From Rhizobium sp. N324 (GTDB lineage Bacteria; Pseudomonadota; Alphaproteobacteria; Rhizobiales; Rhizobiaceae), in the NCBI RefSeq assembly GCF_001664485.1, contig NZ_CP013632.1:310001-374000 (forward strand): 64,000 nt of DNA, given 5' to 3'. Of this stretch, positions 16,858 to 26,124 are shown piece by piece. Under the pieces are notes generated by a model. It was not told the DNA's origin, searched no databases, and saw only the letters and a program-made list of their open reading frames with translations. Positions within the stretch are counted from its first letter, which is position 1. Every line of letters starts with the position of its first letter. Made by a program: the position numbers and the translations under genes.

Positions 16858-18090
16858 TCAGCCTAGTACAGCCTTGATCTTATCCGCGGCCTGGTCGAGC
16901 GCGTCCTTCGGGCTCATCTGGCCGGTCAGCGCCGCCTGGATGGCGTCCTGGATCGCCTTGGAGATCTTCGGCCATTGCGGATGCGGGCCGCGCGGCTTGG
17001 CGTATTTCAGCTGTTCGAGGAAGACCTTGAGCGCGGCGTCCTTCAGCGGCTGGCCGCTCTCGGGAATGGAGATGTCGGAACGGGCCGGAAGCTGGCCGAA
17101 GTTCTTGAACATCTTGTCGTCCTGCGAGGCGAAATATTCGAGCGCCTTGAAGGCTTCGGCCGGATGTTTGCTGCTGGCGAAGATCGCCCAGTTGAAGTCG
17201 CCCATGGCCGAGGACCGTTCGGCCCCTTCCTTGGGAACCGGAAGCAGGGTAACGCCCCAGTCGAATTTCGCTTCCTGGGTCATGCGGTCGAGCTCCCAGG
17301 GACCGGAGATCGCCATGGCCGCATTGCCGGAGTTGAAGGTGCCGGTGGAATCCCACTGGCCGCGCGTCAGCGTATCGGGAGACGCGAGCTTCTCGTCCAT
17401 GATCGTCTTCCAGATCCCGAGCGCCTTCACCGCGCCGTCGGCATTGATGTGCTCATAGCTGCCGCCGCCCATCTGCGCCCAGGGAAGGAACTGGAAGGTG
17501 CCCTCCTCGTTGGCCTTGGCCGAGAAAGCGAGGCCGTAGACGTTCTTGGCGGGGTCGGTCAGCTTGCGCGCGTCCTCGACCAGCTCGTCCCAGGTCTGCG
17601 GCGGCTTCGCCGGATCGAGGCCCTTAGCCTTGAACATGTCCTTGTTGTAGTAGAGCGCGATCGTGTTCGTCGCTTTCGGCACGCCATAATATTTGCCGTC
17701 CCATTCGACCGATTTCAGCGGGCCGGGGAAATAATTATCCGGCTTGATCACGGTCGACTTGGCGATCATGTCGGTGAGGTCAAGGAAGGCGCCACGCGAC
17801 GAGAACATCGCATGCTCCGGATTGTCGACGGCGATGATATCGGGCGCCTGGCCGGTGGCGTAGGCGCGCATGGCCTCGGTGACGACGTCGTCGAACTGGA
17901 TCAGCCGATATTCGATCTTGATACCGTTGTTCTGGGCGTTGAACTCCTTAACGAGGTTCGGCGCCGGCTGGGTGTCCTTATCCAGCGACCAGAGCGTCAG
18001 CGTGACGTCCTCGGCCTTGGCCGAAAGGCCGAAGAGTGAAACGCCTGCAAGCGCCAGAGCGCCGAGAATTGCATATTTGCGGATAGCCAT
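16858..18090 (-). CDS. Extracellular sugar-binding protein of ABC importer
   Basis: 410 aa family-1 solute-binding protein (MalE/UgpB group). A signal peptide with a hydrophobic core ([20 protein letters not shown]) ends near residue 26 before the mature start EDVTLTLW. Family landmarks include [47 protein letters not shown] and [14 protein letters not shown] very good ribosome site (AGGAGGAG) precedes ATG 18090. It is the third gene of the operon and is followed by the hairpin-rich repeat. Confidence 0.95.
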   Translation of the reverse strand: MAIRKYAILGALALAGVSLFGLSAKAEDVTLTLWSLDKDTQPAPNLVKEFNAQNNGIKIEYRLIQFDDVVTEAMRAYATGQAPDIIAVDNPEHAMFSSRGAFLDLTDMIAKSTVIKPDNYFPGPLKSVEWDGKYYGVPKATNTIALYYNKDMFKAKGLDPAKPPQTWDELVEDARKLTDPAKNVYGLAFSAKANEEGTFQFLPWAQMGGGSYEHINADGAVKALGIWKTIMDEKLASPDTLTRGQWDSTGTFNSGNAAMAISGPWELDRMTQEAKFDWGVTLLPVPKEGAERSSAMGDFNWAIFASSKHPAEAFKALEYFASQDDKMFKNFGQLPARSDISIPESGQPLKDAALKVFLEQLKYAKPRGPHPQWPKISKAIQDAIQAALTGQMSPKDALDQAADKIKAVLG

Positions 18091-18120
18091 GGTTCTCCTC
18101 CTTTGTGGTTATCCCCGTGT

Positions 18121-18141
18121 CCGGCAATTCCTCCTTGCCGG
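18121..18141 (-). promoter_or_regulatory. Intergenic hairpin upstream of binding-protein gene
   Basis: A 7-bp perfect stem (CCGGCAA and TTGCCGG) with a 7-base loop lies in the 62-base gap between the isomerase and binding-protein genes. There is no T-run, so it is more likely an mRNA-processing or stability element than a terminator. Confidence 0.35.
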
Positions 18142-18152
18142 AAACGATATCA

Positions 18153-19055
18153 TCAGACCGGATCGACGACGAATGCGCCGCCCCGGGCATGCTTGAGGTG
18201 GTTCAGCGCATAGACCTGGCCGGTCATTTCGAGTTCGTCGCGATAGACCGGATCGTGCCAGCCTTCGATGTCGATCGAGCCGGACCAGCCGGCAAGGCGC
18301 AGCTCGGAAATGATGTCGGTCCAGTTGCTGTCGCCGAAGCCCGGCGTGCGCATGAAGACGAATTTCTCCTTGCCGAAGATGCCGTGTTCCTTGATGACCT
18401 CCCAGCGGATGGTCGCGTCCTTGCCGTGGACGTGGAAGAATTTGTGCGCCCATTTGCGGATCTGCGGCATGGGGTCGATCAGATAAACCATCTGATGGCA
18501 CGGTTCCCATTCCAGCCCGATATGATCATCCGGCGTCTCGTTGAAGATCAGCTCCCAGGCGTCCGGATTATGGGCGATGTTCCAGTCGCCGCTTTCCCAG
18601 TTGCCGTCCATGGCGCAATTCTCGAAGGCGATCCTGATGCCCTTATCGGCGGCACGCTTGGCAAGCTCGCTCCAGACCTGCTTGTAGCGGCCTAGGCTGT
18701 CGGTCAGCGGTTTGCCGCGGATGCGGCCGGTGAAGCCAGCGACGCAGGTTGCCCCGAAATGATGGGCATTGTCGATGCAGTCCTTCCAGCCCTGCAGCGT
18801 TTCCAGGTCGATGGCGCTCTCTTCCAGCGGATTGCCGAACATGCCGAGCGTCGAGATGGTGATGTCGCGGTCGCCGATCGCCTCGAGGCAGCGCTTGCCG
18901 AGTTCGGCGAGGTTCTGCCCCTTGGTGGTCTGCCAGAAGAAGGGTTCGAAGCTTTCGAAGCCCATGTCGGCAATCTGGCCGATGCGGGTGGCGGCATCGC
19001 CCTTGTTGCCGCTGACCATGGTGCCGATGCGAATGGATTTTGCAGGGTTGCTCAC
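18153..19055 (-). CDS. Sugar phosphate isomerase/epimerase family protein (xylose-isomerase-like TIM barrel)
   Basis: 300 aa AP-endonuclease-2/xylose-isomerase-like barrel. Typical metal-binding positions appear in IAFENCAMDGNW (Glu), IGLEWEPCHQ (Glu and His), FHVHGKDA (His-x-His) and IDIEGWHD (Glu near the C-terminus). The start is GTG 19055 with GGAAG eight bases upstream. It lies 11 bases downstream of the Gfo/Idh dehydrogenase, and this pair often acts in sequence on an inositol or rare sugar through a keto intermediate. The substrate is not known. Confidence 0.88.
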   Translation of the reverse strand: MSNPAKSIRIGTMVSGNKGDAATRIGQIADMGFESFEPFFWQTTKGQNLAELGKRCLEAIGDRDITISTLGMFGNPLEESAIDLETLQGWKDCIDNAHHFGATCVAGFTGRIRGKPLTDSLGRYKQVWSELAKRAADKGIRIAFENCAMDGNWESGDWNIAHNPDAWELIFNETPDDHIGLEWEPCHQMVYLIDPMPQIRKWAHKFFHVHGKDATIRWEVIKEHGIFGKEKFVFMRTPGFGDSNWTDIISELRLAGWSGSIDIEGWHDPVYRDELEMTGQVYALNHLKHARGGAFVVDPV

Positions 19056-19066
19056 GTCACGTCTTC

Positions 19067-20101
19067 CTATGCTGAAATTTCGATGCGCTTGCCGGTCTTG
19101 GCGCTTTCAATGGCGCCGAAGACCATGGCGAGGCTTCTGATATTGTCGGAATTAACCGTTTCGGGCTGCTTGCCGGTGCGGATCGCCGCGATGAAATCGG
19201 CGATGACGCTGGCATGGCCGTGGGTTTCCGCGTCGTGCTCCGGACCGGGAACGTTTACGGCGGCAGAGCCGCGCAGAAGCCCGGGCTCCTCGCCGGCAAC
19301 GGTCGCCTTGAAACTCTCCTCGCCGTCCCAGGTGAGCATGCCCTTCGAGCCGACGAGACGCCACTGGCTTTCCCAGCTGGTGCGCTCGCCCTCGGCGCAC
19401 CAGGAGCCGCGATAGGTGAAGACGATGTCGTCGGAGAATTCGAAGATGGCGTTCGCGGAAGCGCCGTGCCGGTACCACGACCCCTTCGGATTGCGCTCGA
19501 CGCAATAGACGGTGAGCGGCTTCCGGTCGGCGACGTAACGGGCGGCATCGAAGGTATGGATCGCCATGTCGAGCAGTAGGACATTGTCCATTTCTTCACG
19601 GAAGCCGCCGAAATGCGGCGCGAGGAAAAAGTCGCAATGAATGCCGGTGAGTTCGCCGATCGCGCCGCTATCGACGAAACGGCGCAGGCGCCGGATGCCC
19701 GAGATGAAGCGACGGTTCTGGATGACGGCGTGGATGCGGCCGGTTTCAGCGGCGAGATCGATCAGCGCGGCGCCCTCGGCAAGCGAGGCGGCCATCGGTT
19801 TTTCGCTGAGCACATGGCAGCCGGCCTTCAGCGCCGTCGAAACGACATCGTGACGAGCGGCCGGAATGACGATGTCGAAGACCAGATCGGCCTTGGTGGC
19901 GGCGATGACCTCGGAGAGATCCGAGCCGATGACGGCGTCGTTAAGGCCGAACTCCCCGGCGAGCTGTTCCGCCGTCTCGCGATTGAGGTCGACGAGGCCG
20001 ACAATGGTGATGGAGTCGGCGAGATCAGGGTTGGACGCGATGGCCCGCAACCAACCTTTGGACATAGCTCCGCACCCGCACAGAATGGCACTGAATTTCA
20101 C
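19067..20101 (-). CDS. Gfo/Idh/MocA-family oxidoreductase
   Basis: 344 aa NAD(P)-dependent dehydrogenase of sugars or polyols. The Rossmann loop LCGCGAMSKG (residues 6-15), EKPMA (catalytic Lys), and LLLDMAIHTFDAARYV (Asp and His) are in family order. The chosen start is GTG 20101 because GGAGG lies five bases upstream and the product then starts MKFSAILCGCG; an ATG at 20191 would lie beyond the LacI operator. It is the first gene of the seven-gene transporter operon and is directly controlled from the divergent LacI spacer. Confidence 0.92.
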   Translation of the reverse strand: MKFSAILCGCGAMSKGWLRAIASNPDLADSITIVGLVDLNRETAEQLAGEFGLNDAVIGSDLSEVIAATKADLVFDIVIPAARHDVVSTALKAGCHVLSEKPMAASLAEGAALIDLAAETGRIHAVIQNRRFISGIRRLRRFVDSGAIGELTGIHCDFFLAPHFGGFREEMDNVLLLDMAIHTFDAARYVADRKPLTVYCVERNPKGSWYRHGASANAIFEFSDDIVFTYRGSWCAEGERTSWESQWRLVGSKGMLTWDGEESFKATVAGEEPGLLRGSAAVNVPGPEHDAETHGHASVIADFIAAIRTGKQPETVNSDNIRSLAMVFGAIESAKTGKRIEISA

Positions 20102-20147
20102 GATTTCCTCCAGGGAATGGCGCCAACTCTCCTCGTGACACGCACTC

Positions 20148-20161
20148 CGTAAACGTTTACG
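20148..20161. promoter_or_regulatory. LacI-family operator
   Basis: CGTAAACGTTTACG is a perfect 14-bp palindrome with the central CG step characteristic of LacI/GalR operators. It lies in the spacer between the Gfo/Idh-led operon and the divergent LacI gene, upstream of both starts. The neighbouring LacI protein is the natural ligand. Confidence 0.8.
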
Positions 20162-20235
20162 AATGTTGGCGGAAACATTTTGCGATGTCAAGGGACACCA
20201 AATGCGAAATTATGCATGGGAAGGAAACGCAGCCG

Positions 20236-21279
20236 ATGAAAGGGATTCGCCAGCTTGCCGAACACCTGGATATTTCGATCGGCACGGTTTCCCGGGCGCT
20301 GAACGGCAAGCCCGATGTCAACGAGCAAACGCGGCGGCGCGTGCTGGAGGCGGCCGAGGAACTGGGCTACGTCGCCAACCAGTCGGGCCGGAGCCTGAGG
20401 CAGGGAGAGACGAAGGTCATCGGGTTAATGATCGAATCCAGCGCGGAGGCGGTCGAAAATGCCGACAACTTCTTTCTCGGCGTCACCAGCGGGTTGCAGA
20501 GCGTCTTTGCCCGGCACAAGCTCGACCTGATCATGCTGCCCTGCCCGAGCGACGAGGATCCGCACGAATATCTGAAGCGGATCGTGGCGCGCCGGATCGT
20601 CGATGCGATGATCATCTCGAATATGCAGCGCATCGACCGGCGCATCGATCTTCTGTCGCGGGCAAAGATCCCCTTCGTTGCGGTCGGCCGCAGCCTTTCC
20701 CCAGGCAATTTCCCCTGGATCGATCTCGATTTCGAAGGCGTGGCCGAGCGTGCCGTTGAACGGCTGGTCGCCCGCGGCCACCGCCGGATCGCGATCACGG
20801 CGCCGTCGAGCGAGGTCAACCTCGGCTATGTCTTTCTCGAGAGCTATCGCCGCGCGCTCGCGCGGCACGGTATCGCCTTCGATCCGTCACTCGTCATCCG
20901 CGTCAAATCGAGCGAACAGGGCGGCTATCAGGCGGCGCATGAGCTGCTTCTGCTCGAGGAGCGGCCGACGGCGGTGATCCTGATCTACGAGCTGATGGCG
21001 ATCGGCCTCTACCGCCGCCTGATGGAATCGGGCGTCATGCCTGGGCGCGACCTTGCCGTGATCGGCTTCCGCGATGCCCCGCGCGCACGGTTCCTAAACC
21101 CTTCGCTCAGTTGCTTCCGTATGTCGCTCTATGATCTCGGCGTCGCGCTCGGACAAATGCTTCTCGCTCATGTGCCGGCCTATCGCGCGTTCTATCCTGA
21201 TGGCGCACGAAACATCATCTGGCCGCTTGAGTTGATACCGGGGGAAAGCGACGCCTTTCACGTTGGGGCCATGGTTTGA
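20236..21279 (+). CDS. LacI/GalR-family transcriptional regulator of the sugar operon
   Basis: 347 aa. The DNA-binding helices read KGIRQLAEHLDISIGTVSRALNGK with the hinge RRVLEAAEELGYVANQSGRSLR (each part of residues 2-60), followed by a periplasmic-binding-like effector core. ATG 20236 gives the normal LacI N-terminus; earlier in-frame starts at 20185 and 20212 add non-family residues. It diverges from the Gfo/Idh operon across the palindromic operator, so local, sugar-relieved repression is likely. Confidence 0.93.
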   Translation: MKGIRQLAEHLDISIGTVSRALNGKPDVNEQTRRRVLEAAEELGYVANQSGRSLRQGETKVIGLMIESSAEAVENADNFFLGVTSGLQSVFARHKLDLIMLPCPSDEDPHEYLKRIVARRIVDAMIISNMQRIDRRIDLLSRAKIPFVAVGRSLSPGNFPWIDLDFEGVAERAVERLVARGHRRIAITAPSSEVNLGYVFLESYRRALARHGIAFDPSLVIRVKSSEQGGYQAAHELLLLEERPTAVILIYELMAIGLYRRLMESGVMPGRDLAVIGFRDAPRARFLNPSLSCFRMSLYDLGVALGQMLLAHVPAYRAFYPDGARNIIWPLELIPGESDAFHVGAMV

Positions 21280-21390
21280 GCGCTGCCGGCTTGCCTCCAG
21301 GGAACCATCCCCTCCCCTCCTCGACCGGCGACCACTGGAACGGCAACTTCGGCGATTAATCGAAGTGGTGCTTGGCAAAGTGTTTAGACG

Positions 21391-21407
21391 GTAGTAAACT
21401 TTACCAC
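21391..21407 (+). promoter_or_regulatory. Candidate operator of the toxin-antitoxin operon
   Basis: GTAGTAAACTTTACCAC is an imperfect palindrome about 22 bases before the antitoxin start. Ribbon-helix-helix antitoxins usually bind such a site to repress their own operon. Sequence 21280-21390 shows no gene. Confidence 0.45.
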
Positions 21408-21429
21408 TATCAGATCGAGGATGTGAGAA

Positions 21430-21711
21430 ATGCCGAATGTCGAGAAAGTAAGCGTGGCCGTTACCACGCATCAGGCGGCCCTGCTTCGCGACGCGGTCAA
21501 GACTGGCGCCTATGCCACCACAAGCGAAATCGTGCGCGAAGCAGTTCGCGACTGGGAGGCCAAATGGGAAGCCCGCCAGGCTGATGCTAAACGCTTGCGG
21601 GAACTTTGGGACGAAGGCAAGGCTAGCGGCGACCCTGTGCGGGTCGATTTCGACAGGCTTCGCGAGGAGGCTCGTCAGGAACTAAGTGCTGCCCTGAACA
21701 ATGCCCGTTGA
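21430..21711 (+). CDS. ParD-like ribbon-helix-helix antitoxin
   Basis: 93 aa. The N-terminal strand and helices [21 protein letters not shown] and [16 protein letters not shown] (together about residues 6-43) match ParD/CopG-like ribbon-helix-helix antitoxins. The charged C-terminal tail would wrap the toxin. It overlaps the toxin gene by 11 bases. It would bind its own promoter and neutralise the ParE-like partner. Confidence 0.88.
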   Translation: MPNVEKVSVAVTTHQAALLRDAVKTGAYATTSEIVREAVRDWEAKWEARQADAKRLRELWDEGKASGDPVRVDFDRLREEARQELSAALNNAR

Positions 21712-22012
21712 TCTCGTTTGGTTGCCCCAGGCCCTGGCCGACATTCGTGACATTTATGTTCAGGTCGGTCTGGAACAGCCGCAGGCAGCCGAGCGGCTTT
21801 TCGATAGCTTCGAGCGGAAGGCGAAGCTGTTGATCGAACAGCCGCGTATTGGCAGGCGCCGACCGGAAATCCGGCCGGGCGCGCGCATGTTGGTCGAAGC
21901 ACCGTTTGTTATGCTCTATGAGACCGTTCCGGACACGGACGAAGGACCGGTCCAAACCGTCAATATCGTGCGCGTCCTTCATGGCAGGCGTGATCTCGCA
22001 TCGCTCGATTAA
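21701..22012 (+). CDS. ParE-like toxin (RelE/ParE superfamily)
   Basis: 103 aa. The family pattern [18 protein letters not shown] (residues 6-23), [13 protein letters not shown] and the terminal HGRRDLASL are those of ParE/RelE-fold toxins. ParE proteins poison DNA gyrase, while RelE proteins cut mRNA; the sequence favours ParE. It overlaps the antitoxin gene and would be translated after it. Bases 22013-22266 downstream hold the promoter area of the next gene and no convincing ORF. Confidence 0.87.
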   Translation: MPVDLVWLPQALADIRDIYVQVGLEQPQAAERLFDSFERKAKLLIEQPRIGRRRPEIRPGARMLVEAPFVMLYETVPDTDEGPVQTVNIVRVLHGRRDLASLD

Positions 22013-22266
22013 GCTGGCGCGCGACGCGGGAGCATCGGATGCTTCTCAAACACCTCAATCTTCTCCATTTGCAGAATATTCGAAGGCGGGAATTTCATCG
22101 TCACCCGGGGCGCGTCGCCGCGCGAAGGTTGGCCGAAACCCTAACCGCGGCGGTCGGAGGCCGATAAGCAAACACTTTTTATTTTCTATCACATCTATAG
22201 AATTTGTACTCTTATCTCGGCGCTCGATTTCTTTCACCGATAGGACCGTCAGAATTGGAGACATCG

Positions 22267-23484
22267 ATGAATACCGTGCTGAGGCAAGCAGATCAGATCC
22301 GGCCGGTGGCCGACCGTATCGGCAGCGATGAGGAGGCGGTTGAAACCGCCCGCAGGCTGGCGGCGCAATTTGCCGCGCGCGCTCCCGAGCGCGACGCCGA
22401 TCGGATCCTGCCTTTTGCCGAGCTCGACCTGCTCGCTCAGTCGGGCCTGCTGGCGATCACCGTGCCGGCGCAATATGGCGGGCTCGACGTTTCGAACGCG
22501 GTGCTTGCCGAAATCACCGCGATCCTGTCGCAGGCGGACGGTTCGATCGGCCAGATCCCGCAGAACCATTTCTATATTCTCGAGGCGCTCCGCACCGACG
22601 GTAGCGACGAGCAGCAACGCTACTTCTTCAGTCGAGTGCTTGCCGGCGACCGTTTCGGCAATGCGCTTTCCGAGCGCGGCACCAAGACGGTAGGCCATTA
22701 CAACACGCGCATCACCCGCGACGGCCCGGGCTACCGGATCAACGGGCGCAAGTTCTATTCCACAGGCGTGCTCTTCGCCGACTGGATCACTGTCTTCGCC
22801 CTCGATCTGGAGGAGCGGCTGACCATGGCCTTCGTGCCGAAGGGCACCGAAGGTGTCGAGATCGTCGATGACTGGGACGGTTTCGGCCAGCGCACCACCG
22901 GCAGCGGCACGACTGTTCTCGACAATGTCTATGTCAGCGCCGATTCCGTCGTCTTCCATCACAAGGGTTTCGAACGGCCGACAACGATCGGCTCCGTCGG
23001 CCAGATCATCCATGCCGGCATCGATCTCGGCATTGCTCGCGCGGCTTTCGCCGAAACGCTGGATTTCGTCAGGACGAAATCGCGCCCGTGGATGGATAGC
23101 GGTCTCGACCGCGCCTCCGACGACCCGCTGACGATCGCCAAGGTCGGCCAGATCGCCATCCGGCTCGAAGCCGCGACCGCCCTTGTCGAGCGTGCCGGCC
23201 ACAAAGTCGATGCCGCGCAGGTCGAGACGACGGAGCAGAAGGTGATCGAGGCAACGCTTGCGGTCGCCGCCGCCAAGGTGCTGACCACAGAAGTGGCGCT
23301 CGAGGCTTCGAACACGCTCTTCGAGCTGGCCGGAACCTCGTCCGTGCAGGTCGGTCTCAATCTCGACCGTCACTGGCGCAATGCCCGCACCCATACGCTG
23401 CACGATCCGGTGCGCTGGAAATATCACGTCGTCGGCAATTACCATCTGAACGGCGTGACGCCGCCGAAGAACGGCGCGCTCTGA
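22267..23484 (+). CDS. SfnB-like acyl-CoA-dehydrogenase-fold flavoprotein (sulfur acquisition)
   Basis: 405 aa protein of the acyl-CoA dehydrogenase fold, in the branch of SfnB and DszC flavin monooxygenases used for organosulfur compounds. Landmarks are QADGSIGQIPQNHFYILEAL (in two parts, about 90-110), GNALSERGTKT, GYRINGRKFYSTGVLFADW and the C-terminal HWRNARTHTLHDP, which replaces the acyl-CoA dehydrogenase active-site region. ATG 22267 has GGAG seven bases upstream. It is probably monocistronic and ends at a strong terminator shared with the convergent paralogue. Confidence 0.87.
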   Translation: MNTVLRQADQIRPVADRIGSDEEAVETARRLAAQFAARAPERDADRILPFAELDLLAQSGLLAITVPAQYGGLDVSNAVLAEITAILSQADGSIGQIPQNHFYILEALRTDGSDEQQRYFFSRVLAGDRFGNALSERGTKTVGHYNTRITRDGPGYRINGRKFYSTGVLFADWITVFALDLEERLTMAFVPKGTEGVEIVDDWDGFGQRTTGSGTTVLDNVYVSADSVVFHHKGFERPTTIGSVGQIIHAGIDLGIARAAFAETLDFVRTKSRPWMDSGLDRASDDPLTIAKVGQIAIRLEAATALVERAGHKVDAAQVETTEQKVIEATLAVAAAKVLTTEVALEASNTLFELAGTSSVQVGLNLDRHWRNARTHTLHDPVRWKYHVVGNYHLNGVTPPKNGAL

Positions 23485-23505
23485 GTTTTCGCCTCGTTAC
23501 AAATG

Positions 23506-23539
23506 AAAATCCCACCGCCGGCGCCGGCGGTGGGATTTT
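23506..23539. terminator. Bidirectional rho-independent terminator
   Basis: A perfect 34-base palindrome starts AAAATCCCACCGCCGG and ends with its complement followed by further T residues. It gives a 12-13-bp GC stem with A and T tails on both sides. It lies between the convergent SfnB-like gene and its paralogue and should stop both. Confidence 0.9.
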
Positions 23540-23563
23540 GCTTTTCGGCCGTCGGCGCGCGCC

Positions 23564-24772
23564 TCAGCTGTAGAGGCTGACCTCCGGTATCCGGTCGTTC
23601 AGCACGAATTCACCGACTTCCCTCGCCTTGTAGAAGACCGGATCGTGCAGCGTGTGGGTGCGGACATTGCGCCAGAAGCGGTCGAAGCGGTGTTTGTCCG
23701 CCGTCGAGCGGGCGCCCGTCAGTTCGAAGACGCGCGAGGTGATGTCGAGCGAGACATGGGTGGCATGGACCTTGGCGGCATAGGCTTCCGCCGCCGCCTC
23801 GCCGCGCTCGCGCGCCGTCACGTCGCGGCCGCGGTCGAGACCGGCTTGCACGGCGGCTGCCGCGCTGTCGGCAAGGGCCGCCGAGGCCTTTAGCGCCGCG
23901 GTGAATTCGCCGACGCGTTCGAGGATATAGGGATCGTCGGCTGCCCGCTCGACACCTGACGTAATCCACGGCCGGGTCGTGGTGCGGACATAATCGACGG
24001 CCGCGTGCAGCGCGCCTTCGGCGGTGCCGAGATAAAAATTGACGAAGACCAGCTGGATGAACGGCGTGTTGAAGGTCGACAGCACCGGCGACGGCACATG
24101 GGCTGCTGCGGGCGCGCCGACGAAATCCTCCTCGTAGACCGGGAAATCGTGGAACTCGACGCTGCCGCTGTCGGAGAGGCGCTGGCCGATATTGTCCCAG
24201 TCGTCATTGGCAACGTAGCCCGGGCGATTGGTCGGCACGGCGAAGCCGGCGATCTTGTCGTCGAGCGCCGCATTGGCATTGATGTAGTCGGAAACCCGCG
24301 CCGCCGTGGAAAAGGATTTGCGTCCGTTCAGCACATAGCCGTTGCCGCGGCGCGTCAGCACCAGGCCGGGATCGCGGGGATTGACGGCCGCACCCCAATA
24401 GAGGTTCTTCGCCACCGTTTCACTGCCCAGCACATGGGCACGCGCCGGATCGAGCGCCCAGTAGATGTACTGGCTGTTGACGAAGTGGTAGCCGAGCAAC
24501 TGGCCGATCGAGCTCTCGCCCCGGGCGAGGATGCGCACCAGCCGCAGCCCGTCGATCCAATCGAGGCCGCCGCCCCCGATCTCTTTGGGATGCAGCGCAT
24601 TCAGCAGCCCGGCATTCTTCAGCTTGACGATCTCCGCGAGCGGCGGTCGGCCGTCGCGGTCGAGCTCGGCCGCGCGCTGGGAAAGGTCGTCCGAGATGGT
24701 CTCGGCACGGGCAAAGAGGTCTTGCCGCGTTGGGTTGCGGCTCGCGGCGAAGATGACATTGGACTGGCTCAT
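23564..24772 (-). CDS. SfnB/DszC-like flavin-dependent monooxygenase (second paralogue)
   Basis: 402 aa acyl-CoA-dehydrogenase-fold flavoprotein related to the convergent gene. Shared blocks include GGGGLDW, ESSIGQLLGYHFVNSQYIYW (in parts), GYVLNGRKSFSTAARVSDY and the C-terminal FWRNVRTHTLHDPVFYK. These fit reduced-flavin-dependent oxidation of a sulfur or related compound rather than fatty acyl-CoA. ATG 24772 is used because the product starts MSQSNVIFAA; upstream codons to 24889 overlap the spacer. It follows the binding-protein gene by 76 bases on the same strand and is likely co-transcribed with it. Confidence 0.86.
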   Translation of the reverse strand: MSQSNVIFAASRNPTRQDLFARAETISDDLSQRAAELDRDGRPPLAEIVKLKNAGLLNALHPKEIGGGGLDWIDGLRLVRILARGESSIGQLLGYHFVNSQYIYWALDPARAHVLGSETVAKNLYWGAAVNPRDPGLVLTRRGNGYVLNGRKSFSTAARVSDYINANAALDDKIAGFAVPTNRPGYVANDDWDNIGQRLSDSGSVEFHDFPVYEEDFVGAPAAAHVPSPVLSTFNTPFIQLVFVNFYLGTAEGALHAAVDYVRTTTRPWITSGVERAADDPYILERVGEFTAALKASAALADSAAAAVQAGLDRGRDVTARERGEAAAEAYAAKVHATHVSLDITSRVFELTGARSTADKHRFDRFWRNVRTHTLHDPVFYKAREVGEFVLNDRIPEVSLYS

Positions 24773-24848
24773 GGGCGGAACTCCATTCTTTAAAAGATGA
24801 TCCGGCGCGAGCCGCACGCTCCCGCCGGAAGGATCGAGTAAAAGAGCC

Positions 24849-25895
24849 TCAGAACAGCTTGTCGGGAATCCAGCTGGCGGTCGCCGCATCGCTGGTGCTG
24901 AAGGCCGGGATTTTCTCAGCCAGATCTTCGATCGTTTTGACGCCAGCCGCGCGCAGGCTCTCCTGGGTCAGCAGCGTCGGCTTCACGGTGATCTGGTGAG
25001 GAACCGTCTGGCCGGCGATTTCGAGGGCGGCGGCGCGGATGGAGACTGCGCCGACCACCGCAGGGTTGGTGGCGACGGTCGCAACCCAAGGGCTGCCTTC
25101 CTCCGTGATTTCCTGGATATCGGCCGTGGAAACGTCGGCCGAATAGATCTTGAGCTTGCTTGATATGCCGAGGTCGTTGGCGGCGAGCTTCACGCCGCGG
25201 GCGAATTCGTCATAGGGGGCGAAGACCACCGAAATATCCGGATTGGCAGTCAGCGCGGCCTTCGCCTGGTCAGCGGTCGAGGTCGCGGTGGTGTCGCTGA
25301 CATTGCCGAAGCGGGCCTTTTCGACGACGCCGACATTCTCCGATTTGAACTTGTCCCAAACCTCGTTGCGGCGGTCGAGCGGCGCAAAGCCCGCGACATA
25401 GACGTAGCCGGCGTTAAAACTCTTGCCGTTGTCCTTCACCACCTGGTCGAGCGCCAGTGAGGCAAGCTCGTGATCGCTCTGCTCCACCTGCGGGATTTTC
25501 GGGTTGTTCAGGTTGACGTCGAAGGCCACGACCTTGATGCCCTTGTCGAGCGCCTGCTGCACCACGTCGCCGAGCGATTCCGGCAGGCCGTGGTCGATGA
25601 CGATGCCGGAGACGCCGAGATTGATTGCCTGCAGGATCTGCTCGCGCTGTTCGGCGGCATCCTGACGTCCGGGGAAAACGCGCAGGTCGATATCCAGAGC
25701 CTTGGCCTGGGCCTCCGCGCCCGCCTGATAGGCCTGAAAGAAATCACCGGCCGAGATGTAGCTGATCAGCGCCACCTTGACCCCACCCTTGTCGAAGGGA
25801 GCCGGAGCGCCGGAAAGGCCGTCGGCCTGTGCACCCTGAATGAAAATGAACGGAATGACGGCGGCGGACAGTGCGAGCCGTGCGAGGGATTTCAT
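24849..25895 (-). CDS. Periplasmic substrate-binding protein, ribose (type I) fold
   Basis: 348 aa. A signal peptide (LARLALSAAVIPFIFIQGAQA) ends near residue 24. The mature protein has RbsB-like features: KVALISYISAGDFFQAYQAGAEAQAKAL in parts, GVSGIVIDHG, KVVAFDVNLNNP and a C-terminal hinge. It is divergent from the ATPase and permease genes of the same transporter type, which begin 230 bases away, so one importer is split over two transcripts. The ligand is probably a small organosulfur compound rather than a sugar, judged by neighbours. Confidence 0.88.
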   Translation of the reverse strand: MKSLARLALSAAVIPFIFIQGAQADGLSGAPAPFDKGGVKVALISYISAGDFFQAYQAGAEAQAKALDIDLRVFPGRQDAAEQREQILQAINLGVSGIVIDHGLPESLGDVVQQALDKGIKVVAFDVNLNNPKIPQVEQSDHELASLALDQVVKDNGKSFNAGYVYVAGFAPLDRRNEVWDKFKSENVGVVEKARFGNVSDTTATSTADQAKAALTANPDISVVFAPYDEFARGVKLAANDLGISSKLKIYSADVSTADIQEITEEGSPWVATVATNPAVVGAVSIRAAALEIAGQTVPHQITVKPTLLTQESLRAAGVKTIEDLAEKIPAFSTSDAATASWIPDKLF

Positions 25896-26124
25896 CGTCG
25901 CGTTCCTTTTAACAATAAGCGGCGTCGTCTGACAGGCGGCCCCCGCGACGCGTCAAGTTATTAGATATAATCTCTATGTTTTTAGTAGATTAAATGATCC
26001 GATTTTGCGGGTTGCGGGAGATTCTTTGTTTCCGGGGCGGTGGCTGCCGGGGAAATGCGTGCCTGGAATTCGACCGTCCGAACGAGGCACACTTCCGAGA
26101 CAAATGTAGTCCCGGATCTTGTCG

